Assembly (NCBI RefSeq): GCF_030161395.1 | Contig: NZ_BSST01000001.1 | Span: 620,001-684,000 of the forward strand | Direction: 5' to 3' | Length of the DNA: 64,000 nt | From: Thalassotalea insulae | Lineage (GTDB): Bacteria > Pseudomonadota > Gammaproteobacteria > Enterobacterales > Alteromonadaceae | Shown here: positions 53,412-62,355 of the stretch, piece by piece | Numbering within the stretch: the stretch's first letter is position 1 | Layout: each line of letters starts with the position of its first letter | Notes under the pieces: generated by a model | What the model saw: the letters and a program-made list of their open reading frames with translations, nothing else | Databases searched by the model: none | What the model was told of the DNA's origin: nothing | Position numbers and translations under genes: made by a program

Positions 53412-53575
53412 ATTAATCACTAACATTATTACGGCTTTTTTCTTCCACGACACAAAACTAAATCAGCCTGCTTAACCGTTTGTTCAAAGCTTTCTTTTAC
53501 GCCATGAGTACATGAGTAGCAGCACCGATTGAAATAGTTCCCTGACGGTTTTCAATTCATTCCGACAGTACTTTT
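53412..53575 (-). pseudogene. Relic of a GGDEF gene 3' end
   Basis: This non-coding stretch is clearly similar to the last part of the intact diguanylate cyclase at 54154. Translated on the minus strand it contains KESFEQTVKQADL, identical to that gene, followed by CRGRKKP and a stop. A further shifted NNVSD end follows. Several substitutions and indels separate the two copies. A partial duplication with decay is the simplest explanation. The zinc-ribbon gene at 53587-54093 lies between the copies. Confidence 0.82.
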
Positions 53576-53586
53576 TATCAGCCACA

Positions 53587-54093
53587 TTAGTTTCCCCATG
53601 CCTCTGATATTGTTACTTGACAAACTGTATATGCAGAAAGCTGTTGATGAGCGACACCACGTACTCTAAATGTAGTGTTTGAATCTGGTTTTAACACGAT
53701 ATCATCGTCTGATACGGCAAAAGAGTCGATTAGTTGATTGTTGTCATCAAAAAATTCAACTTGGTATTGAATGCCTTTAAATTGGTAACCACTGACATTC
53801 TTTACCTCGCCTAAACAGGCAACATATTGAGTATCACCTTCGAGCTTAATCGAAATACTGTCTACCTTAGCCACTAAATTGTCGGCCGCTTGGTCTTTTA
53901 AATCACGTAAATAAAAATTTTCGTAAAAAATAAAGCCAAATATTCCAAGAATAAGAAAACTAAGTAAGGTAATTAAAATAGGGTTATTTTCTAAATTTGA
54001 AAATTTGGCCTGTAATGAACGACATTGCGGGCATTTTTTGGCACGCTCATCAATTTCACAAAAGCACATAATGCAGTTTTTAACATTTTTCAT
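53587..54093 (-). CDS. Zinc-ribbon membrane protein with FxLYD-like domain
   Basis: This is a 168-residue protein. An N-terminal zinc ribbon has CIMC and CPQC pairs (residues 8-11 and 21-24). A transmembrane helix (about 38-57) follows, and then a beta-rich outer domain (YVACLGEVKNVSGYQFKGIQYQVEFFDDNNQLID), like the FxLYD domains of membrane-anchored proteins. The role is unknown. It is located between an intact diguanylate cyclase and a relic copy of its end. Confidence 0.75.
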   Translation of the reverse strand: MKNVKNCIMCFCEIDERAKKCPQCRSLQAKFSNLENNPILITLLSFLILGIFGFIFYENFYLRDLKDQAADNLVAKVDSISIKLEGDTQYVACLGEVKNVSGYQFKGIQYQVEFFDDNNQLIDSFAVSDDDIVLKPDSNTTFRVRGVAHQQLSAYTVCQVTISEAWGN

Positions 54094-54153
54094 AACTTTC
54101 CTTCGTTGTTAAACCGTGTATTTAAAAGCCGACATCATCACATCTCATGTGGA

Positions 54154-55344
54154 TTAATCACTGACGTTATTCCGTCCTTTTTTCTTAGCACGATACAGGG
54201 CTAAATCCGCTTGTTTGACTGTTTGTTCAAAGCTTTCTTTAACACTGCGGGTCGATACCCCGATTGAAATAGTCACACTGACGGTCTTCAATTCGTTCGA
54301 TGTCTTACCCTGCCTTGCTTTTTTAGTTTTACGCAGTGGCTGACGTATGACAATTTTATAATCAGCTATATCCTGTCGTAAACGTTCAAGCTCTGCTATC
54401 ACGTCTTGCGCAGTTTTACGTGGAAATATCGCGGTAAATTCTTCACCGCCATAGCGAAACACCCGACCGCCAGCGCGAATTGTTGCTAATTTCGACGCTA
54501 CCAGCTTTAATACCTGATCGCCAATATCATGACCATAAGTATCATTAAATTTCTTAAAGTGATCGATATCTATCATGGCAACGCAATATTTTCGCCCTAA
54601 GGATAACGCATATTGATTGAGCGCTCTGCGCGATGGCAAACTAGTCAACTCATCGCGATACGCGAGATAATAAGAATCAATCACTACCACCAGAATATAT
54701 TGGATAGCGATTAAGCTCAGCAACACTGACAACGGCATAGTGAGTTGCTGCTGATAAAATAAATTCGTAATAACTAAGCTAGTTAATACCGATGATGCAA
54801 ACAGTGCTGGCTTACGTAAACTCTGATATAAAATAAATAACGCCACCGCATAAAGTGGCAATAACACCACCATAGCGCCGATATCAAAAGCAATAAACGG
54901 TTGCTGCTGATTATATTGTACCAGCCAATCTACGGCGTATAGCCAGCCTTTAGCCAAGCCCAGACATAACGTTAAACCGATTAAACGCATAACACCGTGG
55001 ATCGATAATAATCCGCGATCTTTAATTAAAATGAGATAGGCCAAAGCAAATATTACCGCAACAAACAACCATTGTTGATTTGCATTAAGCCAGCTGTTAC
55101 CAGCTATTACTCCTTGTTTAACCAGATAGAATAGACTGAGCGCTATTAGTAATAAGGTTATACGAGTACGACTAAATTGGGCAGAAAATAAAATGCCTAC
55201 CGCTAAAATGCCATAAAGTACTTGTTCGATTAGTGCGAGTTTAACTTGCCATTTATTTTGTAAATAAAACGCGAATGCAAAAGTAAGCGAAACCGCTAAA
55301 CCGGTCCATAAGGTGGTTTTTAACCCTTCTAATTTTTGTAGCAA
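54154..55344 (-). CDS. Membrane diguanylate cyclase (GGDEF)
   Basis: This is a membrane-bound c-di-GMP synthase of 396 residues. About seven hydrophobic helices occupy residues 10-230. The GGDEF domain covers about 235-396 (DELTSLPSRRALNQY, IDIDHFKKFND, active site RYGGEEF). The RxxD inhibition site five residues before GGEEF is absent (IRAGG instead), so product inhibition may be weak. The start is TTG 55344 with GAGGGG 6 bases upstream. A decayed partial copy of its end lies downstream. Confidence 0.92.
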   Translation of the reverse strand: MLQKLEGLKTTLWTGLAVSLTFAFAFYLQNKWQVKLALIEQVLYGILAVGILFSAQFSRTRITLLLIALSLFYLVKQGVIAGNSWLNANQQWLFVAVIFALAYLILIKDRGLLSIHGVMRLIGLTLCLGLAKGWLYAVDWLVQYNQQQPFIAFDIGAMVVLLPLYAVALFILYQSLRKPALFASSVLTSLVITNLFYQQQLTMPLSVLLSLIAIQYILVVVIDSYYLAYRDELTSLPSRRALNQYALSLGRKYCVAMIDIDHFKKFNDTYGHDIGDQVLKLVASKLATIRAGGRVFRYGGEEFTAIFPRKTAQDVIAELERLRQDIADYKIVIRQPLRKTKKARQGKTSNELKTVSVTISIGVSTRSVKESFEQTVKQADLALYRAKKKGRNNVSD

Positions 55345-55446
55345 ATGATACCCCTCATTTATTTGCTATATGGCTTAAAACCTTACTATCTTAGCTATCG
55401 ATAAAGTGTTTTACCATCTATAATTGAGCCTGAACTGGTAATAAGA

Positions 55447-56536
55447 ATGAGTAATAAATATTAGTGATCTCACCCAGCTTGGTTGTAACAATGTTCCTTT
55501 TGTTCAGGCAAACAAAATAAAATTAACCAATATTGTTGCACTGATAACCACAGTGATCTCTGGGATTTATACCCTCAATTATTTGTTAGTTCTACAGCAT
55601 ACTACCGTAGCCATGATTAATCTTGGCTTTACCCTTTTATATCTGGTGCCGTTATATCTTAATGCTAAACACCAGGCCAAACTCGCTAAAACGTGGCTTT
55701 TTATACTGTTAATGGTGCATATCGCTATTTGTACTAATTTGTATGTCAGTAATCTATCCGGCTTCCACCTTTATTATTTTCTCGTCCCAACCGGCGCGTT
55801 TTTGTTATTCAACCTTGAAGATAAAACAGAAAAAATCGCCCTAAGCGTGCTCGCTAGCCTGCTGTACTTATATTGCGAAAATACCCCTAATAACACACCG
55901 CTGCTGCAATTAAGTGAACAGATGAACCATTTAATTTATCAATCTGTTGTTTTAGTGAATATGATAGAAGTAGTCATAGTGCTGACCTTATTTGTCAAAC
56001 AAATCGAAAACAATGAACAGCAACTAAGAACACAGGCGACCACTGATGCTCTGACAGGGATCGCAAATCGCCGTTATTTTTTTCAACAAACCGAACAAGC
56101 TCTGGCTCAGGCTAAATTACAGCAACGCTCATTTTCTGTGCTGATCATAGATTTTGATTTATTTAAACAAATTAATGACAACTACGGGCACTTTTCCGGC
56201 GATGCTTGTTTAAAACAAGTTTGCTCGCTGATCAAAGACTATATCCGCCAGCAAGATTTATTTGCTCGTTTGGGTGGAGAAGAATTTGTCTTATCCCTAG
56301 TTGATACCAATAATTTAGAGGCAATTCTATTAGCTGAAAAACTTTGCCAACTGATCGCAAACTATCCAATATTAATTGATGAAGATACTCAAATTAATTG
56401 TACTGTCAGCATCGGAGTTGCTAGCTTAACTAAGGACAACGATAATTTAGATACCCTGCTTAACCAGGCTGATAAAGCGCTATACCAGGCAAAAGACCAA
56501 GGCAGAAACCGGGTACTAAGTGCTAATGCCAATTAA
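55447..56536 (+). CDS. Membrane diguanylate cyclase (GGDEF), probable N-terminal frameshift
   Basis: The GGDEF domain is complete: DALTGIANRRYFF, IDFDLFKQIND, LGGEEF. The I-site RQQD is five residues before it. About six hydrophobic helices lie upstream. The longest ordinary frame starts at GTG 55553. Coding-like sequence (SDLTQLGCNNVPFVQANKIKLTN) continues upstream in the same frame to about 55463. ATG 55447 is one base out of frame: skipping the extra T at 55462 would join them to about 362 residues. Either an early frameshift or a rare start is implied. The feature spans the inferred whole gene. Confidence 0.8.
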
Positions 56537-56550
56537 AGAGTGCTATGGCA

Positions 56551-57981
56551 TTACTTAGTAACACTCAAACTTGCATTTTCTATTTCTTCAACCTCGGCTT
56601 TATGTAATTCCACCTGCTCTATTTTACTGAAACGGGTAGCAATTTTATCTGCCGACGTATGAATTTGCTTAACATCACCAGCCGCTTGGTCGATATGTTT
56701 TGCCAGATTATTAAAGCGAGTACGAAAGCGGCCAAAATCAGCAGATAACTCAGCTAAATGCGCTTGAATAATATGGACTTGTTCACGGGTTGCTTCATCT
56801 TTAATCACTGCGCGTGCCGTTGTCAAAATAGCCATCAAGGTTGTCGGTGATGTTAGCCACACTCTTTGCTTATTGGCAAACTCCACTAACTCAGGGTAAT
56901 GACCATGTATTTCAGCAAATATCGCTTCTGCTGGTAAAAACATAATCGCACCATCTGCGGTTTCTTTCTCGATTAAGTATTTTTCACTGATATCTTTAAT
57001 ATGTTTTTTAATATCTGCCTTAAATTGACGCTCGGCCGCTTTACGTTCGAGTTCCACCACATTGATATCCGTCATTTTACGATAACTTTCTAAAGGAAAT
57101 TTAGCATCTATCACCACGGTACCAGTTGGCTCAGGTAAAAACAGCACACAGTCGGCGATTTTTCCGTTTGATAAGGTATGTTGCAACGAAAAATGCTGCT
57201 CAGGTAAGACGTTGCGGATCAGTGAATTTAACTGTACTTCGCCAAATGCACCACGCGAACGCTTATCTGCCAAGACCTCCTGCAAGCTGACGACATTGGT
57301 TGATAACTCTGTGATCTTCTTTTGCGCATCATCAATTAACGCTAAACGTTTTAAAATATCATTAAAGGTTTTAGTAGTTTTATCAAAGCCATCCGCTAAA
57401 CGCTTTTCAACCTGCTCACTGATTTCTTTGAGTTTATTGTCAGTGGCAGCTGTTAGCTCTTTCATTTTCTCGGCAATTTGTTCACTCGACGCTTGCAAGG
57501 ATTTTCGCTGTTCATCACGATTCATCGCACTGGCTTTATTTAAATGCTCAACCAACTGATCAACCGCTTTTGATTGAGTCTGATTAAACTGCTGCTGGTG
57601 TTGATGTTGCACCGTTAACTGCTTTTCCGCCAATTCACTTTGCTGACGTAGTAACTTTATTTTACTGTCGGCTAACTGCTGATCGATACCATGCTTTAAC
57701 TCATTAGCAGCGAGCGAACTTTGCTGATGATTTTGCGTAATACTGTGTTGTAGCTGCTGATGCTCTTTACTTAACAGCGCCTGCATCAGTTCAAGTTTAT
57801 TGATTAACTGAAGCGCGTGATTATCACCAGCATTAGTGTTGTTATTGATTCGCTTTAACTGAAAAAACAAGATACCAAAACCAATAGATAGCAAAATAGT
57901 GAGCAGCATAGTTATGCACAGCACTAACTCTAATGGAGATAAATCAAAAGAAACAAGCAGGGATTCAATCAAAGATTTCAA
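56551..57981 (-). CDS. rmuC: DNA recombination protein RmuC
   Basis: RmuC limits inversions and acts in recombination; it resembles nucleases. The protein has 476 residues: an N-terminal transmembrane helix (about 18-40), a long coiled coil (about 45-215), then the RmuC core (GAFGEVQLNSLIRNVLP, VVIDAKFPLESYRKM, GAIMFLPAEAIFAEIHG). The start TTG 57981 follows GGAG by 7 bases. Core residues of the nuclease-like fold (DAKFP) are kept. Confidence 0.95.
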   Translation of the reverse strand: MKSLIESLLVSFDLSPLELVLCITMLLTILLSIGFGILFFQLKRINNNTNAGDNHALQLINKLELMQALLSKEHQQLQHSITQNHQQSSLAANELKHGIDQQLADSKIKLLRQQSELAEKQLTVQHQHQQQFNQTQSKAVDQLVEHLNKASAMNRDEQRKSLQASSEQIAEKMKELTAATDNKLKEISEQVEKRLADGFDKTTKTFNDILKRLALIDDAQKKITELSTNVVSLQEVLADKRSRGAFGEVQLNSLIRNVLPEQHFSLQHTLSNGKIADCVLFLPEPTGTVVIDAKFPLESYRKMTDINVVELERKAAERQFKADIKKHIKDISEKYLIEKETADGAIMFLPAEAIFAEIHGHYPELVEFANKQRVWLTSPTTLMAILTTARAVIKDEATREQVHIIQAHLAELSADFGRFRTRFNNLAKHIDQAAGDVKQIHTSADKIATRFSKIEQVELHKAEVEEIENASLSVTK

Positions 57982-58083
57982 GGAGACACTCCAACAAACA
58001 CTGTATTTATTACCAGTTATTAGAGCATATTTTTTTAATCAGGTTAATGTTTTTATCTTAATAATGATCCAGTTAGCCAGCAC

Positions 58084-58305
58084 TTAGTTTTCTGCCGCAT
58101 CATCCATTTGTACTCGATCACCGATTTTGTTCAATATTTCAACTTCACCATTGCAAACCGCAATAATAGACTTGCCCACTTTATACTCTTCAGGAATAAC
58201 CACCCGGCCATTTTCATTTTGCCGACAACATTTCACTTCATGCATCAATTCTAAGGAAATATCATTATAGTAAATGATGGTCACTGTTCTTAGCTTAGTC
58301 TCCAT
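58084..58305 (-). CDS. TIGR02922-type small protein
   Basis: This 73-residue protein has the stretches TVTIIYYNDISLELMHEVK, GRVVIPEEYKVGKSIIAVCNGEVEILNKIGDRV. These match the TIGR02922 family of Alteromonadales from memory; its function is not known. The start is ATG 58305. It is a single gene and is useful as a lineage marker. Confidence 0.85.
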   Translation of the reverse strand: METKLRTVTIIYYNDISLELMHEVKCCRQNENGRVVIPEEYKVGKSIIAVCNGEVEILNKIGDRVQMDDAAEN

Positions 58306-58483
58306 ATTACCACACCCTTTTATTATTGATCAGCGCAACCTGTTGCGCGCTCCTTTAGGCAAGTCGAACTTTTAAATGGAATAAAATTTATACCGCAAGG
58401 TTCAACATGACCTAATTAAAGTGTAGTCATGAATCGCTAATTATGAGAAAAACAAATGATTAATTTCTAATCAGCAAGCAATA

Positions 58484-58510
58484 AAAAAACGCCTCATTAA
58501 GGCGTTTTTT
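58484..58510 (-). terminator. Bidirectional terminator behind fumarase
   Basis: CGCCT and AGGCG (58490-58494 and 58500-58504) pair around a 5-base loop and are flanked by A-run and T-run. It lies 30 bases downstream of the fumarase stop on the minus strand. Confidence 0.82.
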
Positions 58511-58539
58511 CATCGTAATCAATAACTAGTACAGAAAAA

Positions 58540-60069
58540 TTATTTTGATAATTGACTGTCTAATTCTTCGATTTTAGCCTGCCAAATTGCAGGACCTGTG
58601 ACATGAGCTGATTCACCAGAGCTGTCAACCGCTACCGTGACTGGCATATCTTCCACTTCAAACTCGTAAATTGCTTCCATACCAAGCTCTTCAAATGCAA
58701 CAACTCGAGATTTTTTTATAGCCTTAGACACTAGATAAGCAGCACCACCAACGGCCATTAAATAAACGGACTGATGGTTTTTAATACTTTCAACCGTTGC
58801 CGGACCACGTTCGGCTTTACCAATAGTGCCCAGTAAACCGGTATCCGATAACATCATTTCAGTAAATTTATCCATACGAGTCGCCGTTGTTGGGCCAGCA
58901 GGACCAACCGCTTCATCGTTAATCGCATCCACCGGACCTACGTAATAAATAAACTTATTAGTAAAATCAACGCCCTCAGGTAAGCCCTGGCCTGACGCCA
59001 ACAACTCCTGGATTTTCTTATGAGCGGCATCACGACCCGTTAAAATTTTACCCGACAACAATACCGTTTCACCGGTTTTCCACTCGGCAATATCTGCCTT
59101 AGTTAAACCGTCAACATTAACCCGACGAACATTCTCACCCACTTCCCAGGTAATTTCTGGCCACTCTTCTAACTTAGGTGGTGTTAAATCTGCCGGACCT
59201 GAGCCATCTAAATGAAAGTGCACATGACGGGTAGCGGCACAATTAGGGATCATCACCACAGGCTTAGATGCAGCGTGAGTTGGCGCAGAATTAATTTTCA
59301 CATCAACAACTGTGGTTAAGCCACCTAAACCTTGGGCACCTATACCTAATTTATTGACACGCTCATAAATTTCTAAGCGTAACTCTTCTTCCGCATTTTG
59401 TGGGCCGCGATCTAATAATTCCTGAATATCAACAGGATCCATTAAACTTTCTTTGGCCAATACCGCGGCTTTTTCAGCAGTACCGCCTACACCGATACCC
59501 AACATACCTGGAGGACACCAGCCCGCTCCCATCGTTGGTAGGGTTTTCACTACCCAATCAGCAATCGAATCACTAGGATTAAGCATCACCATCTTGGTTT
59601 TGTTTTCACTACCGCCACCTTTTGCGGCAATCATCACTTCCACTTCATTGCCGGCAACCATATCAAGGTGAACAACAGCCGGGGTATTGTCTTTAGTGTT
59701 TTTACGTGCGCCTGTTGGGTCTTCAACAATAGATGCACGTAACGGGTTATCCGGATTCATATAAGCGCGACGAGTACCTTCATCCACCATTTGCTGTACT
59801 GTCATATCGGTTTTGTCCCATTTCACGTCCATTCCCACTTTAACGAAACAAGTGACAATGCCGGTATCCTGACAAATAGGACGTTTACCATGCGCCGACA
59901 TCCGAGAGTTAATCAAAATTTGTGCGATAGCATCTTTCGCTGCCTGACTTTCTTCCTTGTGATACGCTTTTTCCAGCGCCTGAATAAAGTCCAGTGGATG
60001 ATAGTAAGAAATATATTGCAATGCATCTGCAATACTGTCGATTAAGTCTTGCTGTTTAATGATAGCCAT
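58540..60069 (-). CDS. Fumarate hydratase, class I (iron-sulfur)
   Basis: This enzyme converts fumarate to L-malate in the TCA cycle using a 4Fe-4S cluster. The 509-residue protein has the three cluster cysteines: C66 (RPICQDTG), C185 (GAGWCPPG) and C277 (PNCAATRH). The C-terminal TTATRMDKFTEMM and GKAERGP stretches are typical. The length is nearer to the single-chain class I group than to the two-chain type. It is divergent from pabB. Confidence 0.95.
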   Translation of the reverse strand: MAIIKQQDLIDSIADALQYISYYHPLDFIQALEKAYHKEESQAAKDAIAQILINSRMSAHGKRPICQDTGIVTCFVKVGMDVKWDKTDMTVQQMVDEGTRRAYMNPDNPLRASIVEDPTGARKNTKDNTPAVVHLDMVAGNEVEVMIAAKGGGSENKTKMVMLNPSDSIADWVVKTLPTMGAGWCPPGMLGIGVGGTAEKAAVLAKESLMDPVDIQELLDRGPQNAEEELRLEIYERVNKLGIGAQGLGGLTTVVDVKINSAPTHAASKPVVMIPNCAATRHVHFHLDGSGPADLTPPKLEEWPEITWEVGENVRRVNVDGLTKADIAEWKTGETVLLSGKILTGRDAAHKKIQELLASGQGLPEGVDFTNKFIYYVGPVDAINDEAVGPAGPTTATRMDKFTEMMLSDTGLLGTIGKAERGPATVESIKNHQSVYLMAVGGAAYLVSKAIKKSRVVAFEELGMEAIYEFEVEDMPVTVAVDSSGESAHVTGPAIWQAKIEELDSQLSK

Positions 60070-60219
60070 GATTGCCCTTCACTTTTTTAGTTGTAGCTAA
60101 TAACATTTACCACCGTTTACGCGAAAATGTTGAAAGTTATATTTTTGCCGATATGATACCCTGCTTAACAACGGCTCGCCACTATAAAGCTAACTCCGTA
60201 CAACGATTAGGTAACAAAC

Positions 60220-61641
60220 TTGCTGCAACATTCTAACGTAATAATTAAGGCTGCTCCCTTAAACTTTAGTCAAACTATTTCTCCAAGTAAGTTGTTTGCT
60301 CACTTGGCTGCTCAGCCCTGGTCTATGTGGCTAGACTCTTGTCAAAGTCAACATATCGACAGCCGTTATGACATTATCGTGTGGCAGCCTAGAATCACCC
60401 TAACCACGCAAGGGGAAACCACAGAAATACATTATTATGACGAGCATAAAAAACTGGTTAACACCCTAACAAGTAACCAAGATCCTCTAGCTTTATTGCA
60501 ACAAACCCAGGCACAAAGTTTTGCTGATATAGAAATCGCTGACACTGAGCTGCCTTTTAACACTGGCGCTGTTGGATATTTTAGTTATGATTTAGGCAGA
60601 CGATTTGAGCAACTGCCTGTTAATGCTAAACGTGATATAGATATGCCGGAAATGGCAATGGCGATTTATCATCACGCGCTTATTTTTGATAACCACCATC
60701 AGCGATATTTTCTGGTTTGCCCTGAACATCAGCGCACAGCAATAGAAGACATTCTTATTAAAACACTGACACAGAAAGTAATGAGTGACGCGCAGTTTCA
60801 ATTAACTTCACCTTGGCAAGCTAACTTAACCAAAGCCAGCTACCAGAAAAAGTTTGAACAAATTCAGGCGTATTTACGCTCAGGTGATTGTTATCAAATC
60901 AATTTAACCCAGCGTTTTAGCAGTCATTATAAAGGAGATGAGTATCAGGCATACTTAACACTAAGAGAGAAAAATCAGGCGCCGTTCTCTGCCTTTATTC
61001 ACTTACCTGAGCAAGCAATTTTAAGTATATCTCCAGAGCGCTTTCTATCGTTATCGAAAAATACGGTCCAAAGTAAGCCAATTAAAGGCACTATGGTCAG
61101 AAGTTCAGATCCGGCTCAGGATCGGGAAAATGCCAATATTCTCAGTCATTCAAGCAAAGATAAAGCTGAGAATCTGATGATCGTTGACTTATTACGTAAC
61201 GATATCAGTAAAGTATGTTTACCTGGCTCAGTAAAAGTCCCGAAATTATTTGATATTGAAAGTTTTCCCGCAGTCCATCATTTAGTCAGTACGGTTGAAG
61301 GAAAGTTAGCTGATAATTTTACTGCTTGTGATTTGCTGCGAGGCGCTTTTCCCGGTGGTTCGATCACAGGAGCTCCCAAAATAAGAGCAATGGAAATTAT
61401 TGATGAGCTTGAACCTCATCGTCGCAGCATTTATTGTGGTTCTATCGGTTACCTTTCCGCCTGTGGCAATATGGATACCAGTATTACCATACGCACTCTG
61501 GTATGTGAAAATCAACGCATTCACTGCTGGGCTGGCGGCGGTATAGTCGCAGATTCAAATGTTGATGCGGAATATCAAGAGAGTCTGGATAAGGTCAATA
61601 AGATTTTACCCATACTGGCAGAGCTTAATGAGTCGAGATAA
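60220..61641 (+). CDS. pabB: Aminodeoxychorismate synthase component I PabB
   Basis: PabB converts chorismate and ammonia (from PabA) to aminodeoxychorismate for folate. The 473-residue protein has the chorismate-binding core: YLRSGDCYQINLTQRF, SPERFL, KPIKGT, GGSITGAPKIRAMEIIDELEP and GGGIVADSNVDAEYQE. The Lys of PIKGT marks PabB rather than TrpE. The start is TTG 60220, preceded by AGG; no ATG lies near it. The stop touches the start of the Nudix gene (61642), so the two are coupled. Confidence 0.93.
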   Translation: MLQHSNVIIKAAPLNFSQTISPSKLFAHLAAQPWSMWLDSCQSQHIDSRYDIIVWQPRITLTTQGETTEIHYYDEHKKLVNTLTSNQDPLALLQQTQAQSFADIEIADTELPFNTGAVGYFSYDLGRRFEQLPVNAKRDIDMPEMAMAIYHHALIFDNHHQRYFLVCPEHQRTAIEDILIKTLTQKVMSDAQFQLTSPWQANLTKASYQKKFEQIQAYLRSGDCYQINLTQRFSSHYKGDEYQAYLTLREKNQAPFSAFIHLPEQAILSISPERFLSLSKNTVQSKPIKGTMVRSSDPAQDRENANILSHSSKDKAENLMIVDLLRNDISKVCLPGSVKVPKLFDIESFPAVHHLVSTVEGKLADNFTACDLLRGAFPGGSITGAPKIRAMEIIDELEPHRRSIYCGSIGYLSACGNMDTSITIRTLVCENQRIHCWAGGGIVADSNVDAEYQESLDKVNKILPILAELNESR

Positions 61642-62223
61642 ATGACAAAAGATGAGTTTTTACATAAATTTCAGCTAAGTCCTTTGTTAGTCAATGACCA
61701 GCAAAAGCTATTACTCGCTCAACCCAAACATTTACGACAATCCGCGGTACTAATAGTATTAATCGAGCAAGACGGGTTGTTACAAGTATTACTGACCAAA
61801 AGAGCCAATCACCTCAAACATCACAGCGGGCAAATTTGCTTTCCCGGCGGTAAGGTCGAGCAAAGCGATAACAGCTTTATTGATACCGCGCTAAGAGAAG
61901 CACAAGAAGAAATAGGCTTAAGCCCAGATAAAGTGTCGGTTATTGGTCAACTCCATCCTTATCAAACCATTAGCGGTTTTAGTATCACACCTGTGGTAGC
62001 AATATTAGAGCAAGCGGTTGATTATCAAATAGATAACAATGAAGTGGCGGAAGTCTTTCAGGTACCATTACGGCATTTTCTCAATGCTAACGGTCACTTT
62101 AGTATTGATGTTCAACATCAAAGTGGCAATCATCAAGTGCACTTTATGCCTTACCAGCATTACAACATCTGGGGCGCAACTGCCGCTATCCTCAAAGACT
62201 TAATCCAGCTAATTACCCCATAA
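61642..62223 (+). CDS. Nudix hydrolase, CoA pyrophosphatase type (NudL-like)
   Basis: This 193-residue Nudix protein has the full box GGKVEQ...REAQEEIGL (about 69-93), keeping G-x5-E-x7-REuxEExGu. The CoA-diphosphatase-type LTKRANHLKHHSGQICFPGG lies just before it. It probably splits CoA or related compounds; that follows from the family. The start lies directly after the pabB stop, so the two genes are one transcript. Confidence 0.9.
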   Translation: MTKDEFLHKFQLSPLLVNDQQKLLLAQPKHLRQSAVLIVLIEQDGLLQVLLTKRANHLKHHSGQICFPGGKVEQSDNSFIDTALREAQEEIGLSPDKVSVIGQLHPYQTISGFSITPVVAILEQAVDYQIDNNEVAEVFQVPLRHFLNANGHFSIDVQHQSGNHQVHFMPYQHYNIWGATAAILKDLIQLITP

Positions 62224-62269
62224 CACCACATTCACAGCATTTTACATCTATAATATGCAAGAAAACTGT

Positions 62270-62296
62270 TTATCACTGTGATAACTTTCAGTTATC
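62270..62296. promoter_or_regulatory. Overlapping inverted repeats upstream of sdaA
   Basis: TTATCACTGTGATAA (62270-62284) is a perfect 7-bp palindrome with one central base. GATAACTTTCAGTTATC (62280-62296) is a second, overlapping inverted repeat. A TATAAT-like -10 box follows at 62325-62330. An operator for a dimeric regulator of sdaA is plausible. The regulator is not known. Confidence 0.45.
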
Positions 62297-62355
62297 ATTA
62301 CCGAAGATAATTTTACAATTTGCATATAATGCAATAATTAATTCAGGTTTTATCC

